A DNA stretch of 64,000 nucleotides from assembly GCF_029428875.1 (NCBI RefSeq), contig NZ_JAJSOO010000001.1:496001-560000 (forward strand). The letters run 5' to 3'. The position numbers and the translations under genes were made by a program. How positions within the stretch are numbered: the first letter of the stretch is position 1; every line of letters begins with the position of its first letter. Shown one piece after another: positions 9,304 through 18,472 of this stretch. The notes below the pieces were generated by a model, which worked only from the letters and a program-made list of their open reading frames with translations, was not told where the DNA came from and did no database searches. The stretch is from Streptomyces sp. JH34. GTDB lineage: Bacteria; Actinomycetota; Actinomycetes; Streptomycetales; Streptomycetaceae.

Positions 9304-9351
9304 AGACTCAGCCGAGTCTTCACCAGATCGGACGTTCCTATCAATTCGAAT
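9304..9351. promoter_or_regulatory. Divergent promoter region with two dyads
   Basis: In the gap between the MFS pump and the Lrp-type regulator, AGACTC-AGCC-GAGTCT (9304-9319) and the 8-bp palindrome ATTCGAAT (9344-9351) are the only symmetric elements. They are candidate operators of the adjacent Lrp-type protein. Inference from position only. Confidence 0.35.
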
Positions 9352-9405
9352 CCATGGAACCGGAGGAAACTGCCACCCTCAGTCGTCGGCGACTACGCTT
9401 GCTCC

Positions 9406-10395
9406 ATGCTCGACATGCTTGACAGCTATATCCTCCACGCCCTACACATCGCACCCCGAGCACCGTTCAGGCTGGTCGGGGAGGTGGTGGGCGCTTCGGA
9501 ACAGACCGTCGCGCGGCGCTACAGGACGATGCGCCGCGCGGGAACGGTACGGGTGGTGGGGCTCGTCAAGCCGGCGGTGCAGGGCCTGGTGGACAGCGTG
9601 GTCCGGATCTCGCTGCGTCCCGACCGGTTGGACGCGTGCGCCGAGGCCCTGACGCGGCTTCCCGAGGTCTCCTTCGCGCACATCTCCTTCGGCGGCTCGG
9701 AGATCGTGTGCTCGCTGGCGACGCACCACGAGGGGCGGATGCCGGAGGTGCTGCGGCAACTCGCCCGGACCCCGGGGGTTCTGGAGATCGACACCCGGAT
9801 GATCCTGCATGCCTACTCCCCGCCGGGCGCCGACTGGGGGCGGCTCGGCCCCTCACTTCCCGAGGGGGCCGTGGAGACCCTTCGCGAACACCAGCCGCGC
9901 ACGACACCGCGGGGCCGGCCGGTCGAACCCCACGAGGAGGACGCCGCCCTGCTCGCCGCTCTCGCGGAGGACGGCCGGGCAAGTCAGGCCGCACTCGCCG
10001 ACCGCACCGGGTGGACCGCCGGAAGGGTGGCGCGGCGTCTGGAGGCGCTGGAGCGCTCGGGGACCCTGTTCTACGACGTCGACCTCGCCCTGGAGAAGCT
10101 CGGCTACCCGTACGGCGCCACCCTCTGGCTGACCACCTCCCCCGCACAGCTGCACGAGACGGGATCGGCCGTCGCCTCCCTCCCCCGGGTCGTCTTCGCC
10201 GCCGCCACGACCGGCGCACAGAACCTGATGGCGATCGTCATGTGCACGGACACCGCCGACTTCTACGACTGGCTCAGCCGCCGCCTCGCGACCGTGCCCG
10301 GGGTCACCGGCTACACGCTGAGCGTCCGGCTGCGCACCCTCAAGCACGCCGCCTCGCTCGTCCACCAGGGGCGCCTGGTGGCGCCGCCCCGCTGA
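9406..10395 (+). CDS. Lrp/AsnC-type regulator with two HTH/RAM units
   Basis: 329 residues: a tandem duplication of the Lrp plan. HTH 1 is at residues 1-50 (ASEQTVARRYRTMRRAG) with a first ligand-binding RAM domain. HTH 2 is at about 185-225 (ASQAALADRTGWTAGRVARR) with a second RAM domain ending in the VRLRTLKHA segment. This two-unit form is common in Streptomyces. No Shine-Dalgarno is seen before ATG 9406, but a TACGCT hexamer at 9394-9399 would place a transcript start at the ATG, so the mRNA may be leaderless. It probably regulates the divergent MFS pump; ligand unknown. Confidence 0.88.
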   Translation: MLDMLDSYILHALHIAPRAPFRLVGEVVGASEQTVARRYRTMRRAGTVRVVGLVKPAVQGLVDSVVRISLRPDRLDACAEALTRLPEVSFAHISFGGSEIVCSLATHHEGRMPEVLRQLARTPGVLEIDTRMILHAYSPPGADWGRLGPSLPEGAVETLREHQPRTTPRGRPVEPHEEDAALLAALAEDGRASQAALADRTGWTAGRVARRLEALERSGTLFYDVDLALEKLGYPYGATLWLTTSPAQLHETGSAVASLPRVVFAAATTGAQNLMAIVMCTDTADFYDWLSRRLATVPGVTGYTLSVRLRTLKHAASLVHQGRLVAPPR

Positions 10396-10449
10396 CGGGG
10401 CCGCGCGTCGCCCGGCCGGACCGGGCCGGCGTGCGGCCGGGGGCTTCGT

Positions 10450-11052
10450 GTGCATAAGTGGCAGGGAGCCCCGTCCATCGCCCACGGAGTGCGCGCATGT
10501 CCGACGCCGTACCGGAACCTCTCGTGGTCCAGCCCGTCGTGGGAGGACGGCGACTGGCAGCCGGTCAAGGACGCGGCCCGTACCTGCGCCTTCGCCGAGG
10601 ACATGGCGGTCATCGACGGGTACGCGGCGGCCGGCGTCACGGGGCTGCGGGACGGTTCCCCACACCCCCCGCTGCCGCTCCCCGCGGACGCGCGGGACCA
10701 TCCCACCGCGGTGAGCCAGGCCCTCACCCGGCCGCGGCCGGCGGGCGTCGACGGGCCGTACCGGCTCCTGCTGGGCGCCGACGCGTCCACCGAGGCGACC
10801 GGGACCTCCGACCACGGTTATCCGGTGGCAACCCATCTGGCCCGGCAGCTCGAAGAACCGATCCTGTGGGCACCCGCCGTGAAGGGCGAGGTCCTGCTGT
10901 CCACCCGTGGCGGCGACTTCGAGCTGTGCCTGGGGCAGGAGCTGTCCATCGGATATCTGGACCACGACGCGACGAACATCCGGCTCTGCTTCCACCAGGC
11001 GTTCACCTTCCGGATGCTGACCCCCGAGGCCGCCGTGTCTTTCATCGCCTGA
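10450..11052 (+). pseudogene. 5'-truncated encapsulin shell protein
   Basis: From about residue 33 this matches the C-terminal two thirds of a family 1 encapsulin: WQPVKDAARTCAFAEDMAV, then VDGPYRLLLGADASTEATG, TSDHGYPV and LSTRGGDFELCLGQELSIGY, ending in the usual FTFRMLTPEAAV strand. Encapsulins of this type have about 265 residues. The N-terminal ~90 residues (N-arm and first P-domain segment) are missing, replaced by ~30 unrelated codons after a GTG start without a ribosome-binding site. It should not assemble a shell. No cargo gene (DyP peroxidase or ferritin-like) lies nearby. Alternatively the start of the gene was lost by rearrangement. Confidence 0.75.
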
Positions 11053-11100
11053 CAGCGCCGACCCCCGCGGCTCCCCGTCAGGCCGACCTGCGAGGCTCCC

Positions 11101-12489
11101 ATCAACGACACCCGCCGTACGCCACCGTCGGACTCCGCGGCAGCCCGGGGCCCGCTCGGCACAGCACGTTCCGCCAGGTTCGCCGAGGCGCTCCGTCTCG
11201 CGGTCGCGGAGGGGCTGCTGGGCGAGCAGCGCCCCCTCGCGGGCTTCCTGGACGCCGACGGCATACGTGACTCCGTGGACGCGCTACGGGCCGCCTTCGC
11301 AGCCGAGCCGGGCGTACACGTGCTGCACACGTTCGCGGCGAAGGCCGCCTCCCTGATCCCGGTGCTGCGGCTGCTCGCCGACTGCGGGATGGGCTGTGAG
11401 GTGGCGAGCCCGGGCGAACTGAGGCTCGCGGTGGAAGCGGGATTCCCTCCGGCCCGCATCGTCCTGGACTCGCCCGCCAAGACCCGCGCCGAGCTGAGGC
11501 TGGCGCTGGCGCTCGGTGTCGCGGTGAACGCGGACGGCTTCGGTGAGATCCGCCGCATCGAGGAGCTCCGCTCCCCCGGCTCGCCGTCCGTGCTCGGGCT
11601 GCGGGTGAACCCTCAGGTGGGAGGCGGTTCGATCGGTGCCATGAGTACGGCGACGGCCACGTCGAAGTTCGGCGTGGCCCTGCGCGACCCCGGAGCGAGG
11701 GAGCGTGTCGTGCAGACCTTCGCGGAACGTCCGTGGCTGACCAGACTGCACGCCCACGTCGGCTCGCAGGGCTGCTCTCTGGAGCTCATCGCCGAGGGCA
11801 TCACGGAGACGTACCGGCTCGCCGAGGAGATCAACGAGGTGCTGGGCACGCGGCGGATCACCGGCATCGACATCGGCGGTGGTCTGCCGGTCAACTTCTC
11901 CGACGACGAGGTCCGCCCCGCCTTCGCGGACTACGTGGCGTCGCTCCGTGCCGCAGCTCCGGGGATGTTCGACGGGCGTTACGACCTGGTCACCGAGTTC
12001 GGCAGGTCCCTGCTGGCCAAGAACGGCTTCATCGGGGCGCGCGTCGAGTACACGAAGGACGCCGGCGGGCGCCGCATCGCGCTCACCCACGCGGGGGCGC
12101 AGATCGCCACCCGCACGGTGTTCATGCCCGACGCCTGGCCGCTCCGGGTCGGCGCCTTCGACGGGGAGGGCCGCCCCCGGAGCGGGCGGACGATGGTCCA
12201 GGACATCGCGGGGCCGTGCTGCTTCGCCGGGGACGTCGTGGCCCACGCCCGTGAGCTGCCCGAACTCCGCGAGGGCGACTTCGTGGCCCTGTACGACACG
12301 GGGGCGTACTACTTCTCCACCCCGTGGGCCTACAACAGCCTGCCCCGGCCGGCGGTGTACGGCTTCGCGGGGGATGTCGGCGACCTGCGCTTCGCCCCCG
12401 TGCGCGAGGCGCAGTCACTGGACTCGGTGGCGGCGGAGAGCGGGCTGGGCCACGCCGACGCGCTGAGGGAGCTGCGGGCGCAACGGTAG
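11101..12489 (+). CDS. PLP-dependent decarboxylase (LysA/ornithine decarboxylase fold)
   Basis: A fold-type III PLP decarboxylase like diaminopimelate or ornithine decarboxylase. The Schiff-base lysine lies in HTFAAKA, with HVGSQ and GGGLP phosphate-binding motifs and YDTGAYYFS at the C-terminal active site. Family-like sequence (ARFAEALRLAVAEGLL, PLAGFLDADG) extends upstream of the first normal start codon, GTG 11275. The only start-like position with a Shine-Dalgarno (CGAGG) is ATC at 11101, just after the encapsulin stop in the same frame. Either translation begins at ATC, or an ATG was mutated and the gene is dead, or it begins at 11275 and is shortened. Substrate not assignable. Confidence 0.7.
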   Translation: MNDTRRTPPSDSAAARGPLGTARSARFAEALRLAVAEGLLGEQRPLAGFLDADGIRDSVDALRAAFAAEPGVHVLHTFAAKAASLIPVLRLLADCGMGCEVASPGELRLAVEAGFPPARIVLDSPAKTRAELRLALALGVAVNADGFGEIRRIEELRSPGSPSVLGLRVNPQVGGGSIGAMSTATATSKFGVALRDPGARERVVQTFAERPWLTRLHAHVGSQGCSLELIAEGITETYRLAEEINEVLGTRRITGIDIGGGLPVNFSDDEVRPAFADYVASLRAAAPGMFDGRYDLVTEFGRSLLAKNGFIGARVEYTKDAGGRRIALTHAGAQIATRTVFMPDAWPLRVGAFDGEGRPRSGRTMVQDIAGPCCFAGDVVAHARELPELREGDFVALYDTGAYYFSTPWAYNSLPRPAVYGFAGDVGDLRFAPVREAQSLDSVAAESGLGHADALRELRAQR

Positions 12490-12499
12490 GCGCTCGCGG

Positions 12500-12703
12500 T
12501 CACCCGGTGGGCGCGGGCGAGGGCTCCGGCTCGGGGACGGGCTCGGGGTTCGGGTTCGGCGGCTGCGGAATGGGGTCGGGCGCGGGGCCGGGCGGCACCG
12601 GGCCCGGCGGTACGGGGGGCGGCGAGGGCACCGGTGTGGGCGGTCCTGGCACGGGCGGGGGCATCGGCGCGGGCGGTACGGGGTCGGGATTCGGGTGCGT
12701 CAT
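12500..12703 (-). CDS. Small proline-rich protein
   Basis: 67 residues starting MTHPNPDPVPP, almost entirely Pro-X and Pro-X-Pro repeats with Gly, Glu and Asn. The ATG at 12703 follows GGAGG; a longer frame upstream is ignored for lack of a start site. Low-complexity, extended polyproline structure is expected. No signal peptide. Function is unknown and the protein could be non-functional. Confidence 0.5.
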   Translation of the reverse strand: MTHPNPDPVPPAPMPPPVPGPPTPVPSPPPVPPGPVPPGPAPDPIPQPPNPNPEPVPEPEPSPAPTG

Positions 12704-12921
12704 CTCGGTCCTCCAACACGAACGCGACGGGTGGATCCGGATGACCGGATCCGGACGGGTGGAACTCATCTCCACCGTCTCCCCGTGCGGCTGCCCTCGC
12801 CTGCCGAGTCCATACGTACCCGCCGTGACTCCTGTCCCGGGAAGCCACCCGGCCGAGCCTCCCACCTGCCCAGGGACACAGCGGGTCCCTCAGGGGCGGG
12901 AGGCGACGACGGTCCCGTGGA

Positions 12922-13347
12922 TCAGGTCCCTGTGGGGACGGCCTGCGGGCTGCGCTCGGTGCGCGTACCGGGCACGGGGGCGGACGGGTCAGCTCCCAGG
13001 GCGACGATCCGGTTCCCCTCGTCGACGTGCACGACACTCGGCACGAGGGCACGCGCCTCGGCGTCGTCGACCTGGGCGTAACTGATGAGGATGACCAGGT
13101 CACCGGGGTGCACGAGGTGGGCGGCGGCGCCGTTGATCCCGATGACGCCGGAGCCGCGCTCCCCCTCGATGACGTACGTCTCGAGACGGGCACCGTTGTC
13201 GATGTCCACGATGTGGACGAGCTCGCCGGGCAGCAGATCCGCGGCGTCCATCAGGTCGGCGTCGATGGTCACCGAGCCGACGTAGTGCAGGTCGGCCTGG
13301 GTGACGGTGGCCCGGTGGATCTTGGACTTGAACAGAGTGCGCAGCAC
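12922..13347 (-). CDS. panD: Aspartate 1-decarboxylase (pantothenate pathway)
   Basis: 141 residues. It decarboxylates L-aspartate to beta-alanine for pantothenate and CoA synthesis. The enzyme is made as a zymogen that self-cleaves between Gly24 and Ser25, visible here in HYVGSVT; Ser25 becomes the pyruvoyl cofactor. Lys9 in [10 protein letters not shown] and the [11 protein letters not shown] and [10 protein letters not shown] segments are characteristic. There is a ~20-residue poorly conserved C-terminal tail, common in actinobacteria. Monocistronic. Confidence 0.95.
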   Translation of the reverse strand: MLRTLFKSKIHRATVTQADLHYVGSVTIDADLMDAADLLPGELVHIVDIDNGARLETYVIEGERGSGVIGINGAAAHLVHPGDLVILISYAQVDDAEARALVPSVVHVDEGNRIVALGADPSAPVPGTRTERSPQAVPTGT

Positions 13348-13358
13348 TTTGGACTCCT

Positions 13359-13612
13359 CTAAGACGGCTCCCTGCCCGCTTTCTGCAGGTCAAGGGCGGT
13401 CTCCACTCTACACGGGCAGGCGTCGCAGTCGGTGATCGTGGGAACATCGCCTCTCATCGGTCCCACCTCCCGCTCCAGCCCGCCCCGGGCGATCACCCCC
13501 GCATACCACCGCTCACGGTCCTGCACCCGTGCGGCGCTGCGACGCGAAGTCCACGTGGACGATGCCGAAGCGCTTGCGGAAGCCGTACGTCCACCGGCGG
13601 AATCGCCCGGTG
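13359..13612 (-). pseudogene. C-terminal remnant of a GH1 beta-glucosidase
   Basis: The minus strand encodes RWTYGFRKRFGIVHVDFASQ in one frame (about 13600-13515), the conserved C-terminal strand of family 1 glycoside hydrolases. It then hits a stop. The adjacent frame continues with RVQDRERWYAGVIARGGL, the usual terminal helix, and runs on to 13359. So the gene has a frameshift and all upstream sequence is missing, cut near 13612. It separates panD from the phytochrome kinase. Confidence 0.7.
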
Positions 13613-13721
13613 TAAGGGTGTGCGCGGGACTGGGGACGGGAAAGGCGAAGTTCGTCATGGTATGCACCCGTGGGCAGGAAGGCGCGAGCGGGGCGACGGA
13701 CGGCGGGACGGAGAGCAGGCA

Positions 13722-16154
13722 GTGTCCGACGAGGTACGGGGGTGGCTCTCCCCGAAAGCGGTGGCGGCCGAGGCCGGTGTGAGCCAGGAGTTCGACCTCT
13801 CCCAGTGCGTGCGGGAGCCGATCCACCTGCTCGGCGGCGTCCAGTCGTACGGGGCCCTGGTCGCAGCCCGGTCGCACGACGCCGTGGTCGACACGGTGAG
13901 CCGGAACGCGCGGGAGGTACTGGGGCGGGCGGCCGAGGAGCTGGTGGGGCGGCCGGTCACGGAGCTGATCGGTGAGGAGCAGTGGGCGCTGGCGCGGGAG
14001 AGCGCGGAGGCCGCGGCGGTCCCCCCGGAGAACTCCGGCCCGGACTCCCCGCCGGACGGGCCCGCCGCCTCCGGTGTGCTGTCCCTCACCCTTGAGCAGG
14101 ACGGGCGGGCCCGGCACTTCGACGTGACCGTCCACCGGGTCGCGGAGCTGCTGGTGCTGGAGTTCGAACCGCGTTCGGCGGACCGGCCCTTCGTGTTCCA
14201 GAGCTTCTATCCCCGGGTACGCCGCGCCCTGCAGCGGCTCCAGGGCGCGGCCGGCGTCACTGAGTGCTGTGAGGCCGCCGTCGGCGAGGTCCAGGCGCTC
14301 ACCGGCTACGACCGGGTGGTGGCATACCGGTTCGAGGGCACCGACGGGCCCGGCCAGGTCATCGCGGAGGTGCGCAACGAAGGGCGGGAGCCGTGGCTGG
14401 GGCTATGGTTCCCGGCCAGCGACATCCCGCCGCAGGCCCGCCGCCTCTACGCCCGCAACTGGATCCGGGCCATCGCTGACGTGGACGACCGGACCGTGGG
14501 GCTGCTGCCCGAGCTGCGGGAGGAGACGGGCGAGCCGCTGGACCTGTCGGGCTCGATACTGCGGACCGTCTCCGGCTACCACCTGGAGTACCTGCGCAAC
14601 ATCGGTGTGACCTCGTCCATGTCCGTCTCGCTCCTGCAGGAGGGTGAGCTGTGGGGGCTGATCGCCTGCCACGGTGACGAGCCGAGACGGCTGGCCCCCG
14701 AAGTACGGGCGGCCTGCGAGTTCTTCGGGATCGCGCTGTCCCTGCAACTGGCGGCCGTCGCGGAGCGCGAGCAGGCCGACGAGCTGTCCGGGTACCGGCG
14801 GGCCCTCGCCGCGCTGCTGGCCCGGCTCACCTCCCAGGCGCCGGACGCGCTGCCGTTCCCCGACTCCGGGGTGCCCGAACTCATCCACGCGGACGGGGCG
14901 TTGCTGATCCGGGGTACAGAGACGCTGGCGACGGGGAGCCCTCCCCCCGAAGGGCTGCCCCGCCTGCTGGAGCAGCTCGCCGACCGGAGTCCGGTCGGCG
15001 AGGTGTGGAGCAGCGACCGGGTGCCGGAGGTGCTGGGGCTCGAGCCGGTGGACGCGGAGGCCCAGGAGCTGCCCGCGGGCCTCCTCTTCCTCCCCTTCAA
15101 CCGGGACGGCGACCTGCTGGCCTGGTGGCGCCGTGAACTGCCCGCGCCCCGGGAGTGGGCGGCGGATCCGGCACGCCCGGTGCGCACGGGGCCGGGCGGT
15201 GAGCGGCTGACCCCGCGCGGTTCGGCGGCCGTCCACCGGGCGACCGTACGCGGGCGGAGCAAGCCGTGGAGCCCCGCGCAGCGGGTCGTCGCCGGGGAGC
15301 TGTGGCGGGAGATGTCGGGCCTGCTGAGCCGTCGGACGGCGTACCTGGAGAAGCGGAATGCCGAGCTGTCCCGGACCAACGAGGACCTGGACGCCTTCGC
15401 GCACGCGGCGGCCCACGACCTGAAGGAACCGTTGCGGGGGATCTCGAACGCTGCGTCCTTCATGGTCGAGGACGCGGGTTCCGAACTGGACGCGACCTCG
15501 CTGCGCCGGCTCACCACGGTCCGCCGGCTCACGGAGCGCATGGACGGGCTGCTCGACTCCCTGCTGCACTTCTCCCTCCTCGGCCAGGTGGGCCTGCGGC
15601 GGGAGCTGTTGTCGCTGGACGAAGTGGTGGACGACGCGCTGGTCGTCGCCGGTGCCCGGCTGGCGGAGCAGGGTGTGACCCTGGTGCGCCCGGCCGCCCT
15701 GCCCCGGCTGCGCGCGGACCGGGACCGGTTGCGCGAGGTGCTGGAGAACCTGCTGGTCAACGCGGCCAAGTACGCGGCGGACGAGGGCACGGGGGAGCGG
15801 CGGGTGTGGGTGGAGGCGGTGCCGGTGGTGCCGCCGGGCGGGGACACCGAGGACCCGGACAGCGGCGGGGGCGGGCGGCCGGTGACCGCTGTGGTCGTGC
15901 GGGACAACGGCATCGGGATCCCGCCCGACCGTCACGAGGACGTCCTCCAGCTGTTCCGCCGACTGCACGCCCGGGGCGAACGGGGCGGCGGTTCCGGCGT
16001 CGGCCTCGCCGTGGTCAAGCGGATCGTGGAACGCCACGGGGGCCGACTGTGGCTGGAGAGCCCGGCCGCCGCCCCGGACGGCAGCCGCGGCGGCGGTCCG
16101 GGGACGGCGGTGTGGTTCACGTTGGGCGGGGCGGACTCCCCGCCCGGCGGGTGA
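13722..16154 (+). CDS. Bacteriophytochrome sensor histidine kinase
   Basis: 810 residues from GTG 13722, chosen because coding-type third-position bias begins there. Order: PAS (about 20-130) with Cys29 in LSQCVREPIH, the biliverdin-attachment position; GAF (about 150-330) with PASDIP (Asp234) and the chromophore-contacting His287 in GYHLEYL; PHY (about 330-510); HisKA with His565 in AAHDLKEPL; and a HATPase domain (LENLLVNAAKYAADE, VRDNGIGIP, GSGVGLAVV). It should sense red/far-red light through bound biliverdin and phosphorylate the receiver protein encoded convergently at 16189-16617. No haem oxygenase gene is next to it. An earlier in-frame ATG at 13662 is possible. Confidence 0.92.
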   Translation: MSDEVRGWLSPKAVAAEAGVSQEFDLSQCVREPIHLLGGVQSYGALVAARSHDAVVDTVSRNAREVLGRAAEELVGRPVTELIGEEQWALARESAEAAAVPPENSGPDSPPDGPAASGVLSLTLEQDGRARHFDVTVHRVAELLVLEFEPRSADRPFVFQSFYPRVRRALQRLQGAAGVTECCEAAVGEVQALTGYDRVVAYRFEGTDGPGQVIAEVRNEGREPWLGLWFPASDIPPQARRLYARNWIRAIADVDDRTVGLLPELREETGEPLDLSGSILRTVSGYHLEYLRNIGVTSSMSVSLLQEGELWGLIACHGDEPRRLAPEVRAACEFFGIALSLQLAAVAEREQADELSGYRRALAALLARLTSQAPDALPFPDSGVPELIHADGALLIRGTETLATGSPPPEGLPRLLEQLADRSPVGEVWSSDRVPEVLGLEPVDAEAQELPAGLLFLPFNRDGDLLAWWRRELPAPREWAADPARPVRTGPGGERLTPRGSAAVHRATVRGRSKPWSPAQRVVAGELWREMSGLLSRRTAYLEKRNAELSRTNEDLDAFAHAAAHDLKEPLRGISNAASFMVEDAGSELDATSLRRLTTVRRLTERMDGLLDSLLHFSLLGQVGLRRELLSLDEVVDDALVVAGARLAEQGVTLVRPAALPRLRADRDRLREVLENLLVNAAKYAADEGTGERRVWVEAVPVVPPGGDTEDPDSGGGGRPVTAVVVRDNGIGIPPDRHEDVLQLFRRLHARGERGGGSGVGLAVVKRIVERHGGRLWLESPAAAPDGSRGGGPGTAVWFTLGGADSPPGG

Positions 16155-16188
16155 CGCCGGTCCGCCCGGCCCGGGGCCGGGGTGCGGG

Positions 16189-16617
16189 CTACCCGGCGGC
16201 GGACCGCCCGTCGGTCCCCTGCCCGATCCAGAAGTCGACCGCTCCCCGCAGGACCGTCTGGAACAGCTCGAAGTTGACGGGCTTGTAGATGTAGCTGTCG
16301 GCACCCGCCGCGTAGCAGGCGTCCTCCTCCGTCGAGGAGGTGGACGACGTGAAGACGAGGACCGTCAGGGACGCGCACTCGGCGTGCCCGCGCAGGTCCG
16401 ACAGGAGGGTCAGACCGTTCGTGCCCGGCATGTTCAGGTCGAGCAGCACCAGGTCCGGCATCCGGGCGGAGGGGTCGAGGAGGCGGGGCACCACCGCATC
16501 GCTGCGTGGCGCGAACTCCACCTGCAGGGACGGGTGGGAGCGCGACAGGGCCCGTTGGATGGCCTCCGTGTCCTCCTCCGAGTCCTCCACGACGAGGATC
16601 AGTCCATCGCTGTTCAT
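16189..16617 (-). CDS. Single-domain response regulator (Rcp/CheY-like)
   Basis: 142 residues, receiver domain only. It has the acidic pair at Glu11/Asp12 (LVVEDSEED), phospho-acceptor Asp60 in LVLLDLNMPG, Thr/Ser in VLVFTSS, and the conserved lysine in YIYKPVNFE. Receivers of this Rcp1-like form are the usual partners of phytochrome kinases; the kinase gene is the convergent neighbour. The PP2C phosphatase gene starts upstream on the same strand, so the two may be co-transcribed. No output domain, so it acts through protein contacts. Confidence 0.92.
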   Translation of the reverse strand: MNSDGLILVVEDSEEDTEAIQRALSRSHPSLQVEFAPRSDAVVPRLLDPSARMPDLVLLDLNMPGTNGLTLLSDLRGHAECASLTVLVFTSSTSSTEEDACYAAGADSYIYKPVNFELFQTVLRGAVDFWIGQGTDGRSAAG

Positions 16618-16678
16618 GTGGGACCTGCCTGTTCGCCGGTGCGGGTGTCCGTTGCGGCCCCGCGGGTACGGATGGTCA

Positions 16679-18472
16679 TCACAGGGCCGCCTGTTCGAGC
16701 CGGAGAGTGTGGCCGGTACCTGGTGGGACGCCGGTCCAGCGGGCCACGAGCAGGGCGATGTCGTCCTGTCCGGAGGCGCGGAACCACTTGGCCTGCCGGG
16801 CCAGGCTCTCCGCGATGTGCGCGGCGTCGAGACCGCGGAGGGCGGCGAGCCGTTGCGGCAGGACGCTCTCGAAGAAGGTGCCGTCCGCTTCCCGTGACTC
16901 GGTGAGCCCGTCGGTGAACAGCACCAGGGTGTCGTCCGGGGCGAGTCGGTCCTCGTGACTCTCGTAGGAGACGTCGTCCAGGACGCCGAGGAGGAGCCCC
17001 CCGCAGAGCACTTCGGACACCGTGCCGTCGCCGCGGAGCACCAGGGGGGCGGGGTGCCCGGCACTGCACGTGCTGACCAGCGCCGTGCCGTCGGCCTGGG
17101 GCGTCAGCGTCGTGACGACCGCGGTGAGGAAGCGGCTCGCCCGCTCCTGGCGCAGGGCCCGGTTGAGCCGCATCAGGGCGGTGCCCGCGTCGGTGCCCTC
17201 CTCCAGCAGGGTGCGCAGGGTGTGGCGGGCGAGACCGGTGAGGGCCGCCGCCTCCGCGCCGCGTCCGCAGACGTCGCCGATCAGCAGGGCGATGCTTCCG
17301 TCGGGCCGGGGCACGGCGTCGTAGAAGTCGCCGCCGACGTCGAGCATGGGGTCGCCGACCTCGTAACTCGCTGACAGGTCCCACTGGTCGGTGGCCGGGA
17401 GCCGCGAGGGGAGCAGGTGCTCCTGGAGCGAGAGGACGGCGTTGCGGCGGAGCTCGTAGAGCAGGGCGTTGTCGATGGCGAGTGCGGCCCGGGTGGCGAG
17501 GCTGCGGAGGAAGGCGCTGTCCGGCAGCCGGTCCTCGGGCCGCTGGTAGACGAAGGTGATGCTGCCGACGACACGGCCCCGGGCGCGGAGCGTGCTGATG
17601 CTGACGACGGTCGGGTGGCGGCAGTCCCCGGCCGTTCCGGCGTCGGCGGCGAAGGGCGAGCCGTCGAGTGCCGCGCCGCTCAGGAACAGGGGGTCCTCGT
17701 CCTCGCCCCGGCGGGCGAGCAGTGCGGCCAGCCACGGGTCGTCGCGGCCCGCCGCCTCCAGTGCGCGCTGCTGCTGGACGGCGACGTGCGTGGCGGCGAC
17801 GAACTCCGGGCCCTCGCTGCGCAGCAGGTGTACGAGACATCCGTCGGCGACGGCCGGAACGGCGATCCGGGCCACCCGCCGCAGGGTGTCGACCACGTCC
17901 AGGGACGAGTCCATCTGGAGCGAGGCCTCGGCCAGCAGCGCGTCGTCCGCGCCCCGGCGGGCCTCACGGCCGCGCTGGAGGATGCCGGTGTGGCAGGCGA
18001 CGATGACGTCGGCCGCCTGCATGAGCCGGCGCTCGACGGTCGGTACGTCCGCCGAGGCGTCGACGGCGGCACCGAGCGTGGCCCAGCCCCGGCGGTCGAG
18101 CCGGAAGGTGCAGGCCACGACGGAGGTCCCGAGCGGCGTCTGCCGCAGGAACTCCGCCTCTGGCCACACCGCGTCGTCCAGGCTGGCCACGGCGGACCGG
18201 ATGACCACGGGGTCGTCACCCGGCTCGCGTACGGCCGCCGCCGGCACCGACCGCGGGGCCGTGACGATCACTGGGGCGTCACTCCTGTCGCTCAGGACGC
18301 GCGTGTACCGCAGGACCTGCTTCTCGTCCCAGCGGGTGCCCACGACGACGTGGACGCCCGGGGTGGCGAGGAGCGGCGCGTAGACGTCGTCCGCGAGCGC
18401 CTCGACCTCCTCGGCCCGTGAAGAGGCCTGCCAGAGCCGGTGCAGCACACTGGACCACGGGTCGTCGACCAT
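16679..18472 (-). CDS. PP2C-type (SpoIIE/RsbU) phosphatase with GAF domain
   Basis: 597 residues from ATG 18472, which follows GGAGGG; a start 21 codons earlier lacks a site. The N-terminal ~190 residues resemble a MEDS/sensory domain (PWSSVLHRLWQASSRAEEVE). A GAF domain follows (about 210-370), then an SpoIIE-type phosphatase with DVGGDFYDA, LIGDVCGRGAEAA, FTDGLTESREADG and GQDDIALLV. It would dephosphorylate an anti-sigma antagonist or similar serine-phosphorylated partner in stress signalling. It lies upstream of the receiver gene, linking light sensing and partner switching. Confidence 0.9.
   Translation of the reverse strand: MVDDPWSSVLHRLWQASSRAEEVEALADDVYAPLLATPGVHVVVGTRWDEKQVLRYTRVLSDRSDAPVIVTAPRSVPAAAVREPGDDPVVIRSAVASLDDAVWPEAEFLRQTPLGTSVVACTFRLDRRGWATLGAAVDASADVPTVERRLMQAADVIVACHTGILQRGREARRGADDALLAEASLQMDSSLDVVDTLRRVARIAVPAVADGCLVHLLRSEGPEFVAATHVAVQQQRALEAAGRDDPWLAALLARRGEDEDPLFLSGAALDGSPFAADAGTAGDCRHPTVVSISTLRARGRVVGSITFVYQRPEDRLPDSAFLRSLATRAALAIDNALLYELRRNAVLSLQEHLLPSRLPATDQWDLSASYEVGDPMLDVGGDFYDAVPRPDGSIALLIGDVCGRGAEAAALTGLARHTLRTLLEEGTDAGTALMRLNRALRQERASRFLTAVVTTLTPQADGTALVSTCSAGHPAPLVLRGDGTVSEVLCGGLLLGVLDDVSYESHEDRLAPDDTLVLFTDGLTESREADGTFFESVLPQRLAALRGLDAAHIAESLARQAKWFRASGQDDIALLVARWTGVPPGTGHTLRLEQAAL

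Noticed and set aside
12704..12865. N-terminal extension of the proline-rich protein
   Set aside because: GGAGG precedes the internal ATG at 12703, and the extension has no coding bias.
16159..16180. GC palindrome between the phytochrome and receiver genes as a terminator
   Set aside because: The arms leave a one-base loop, so it cannot form a normal hairpin.
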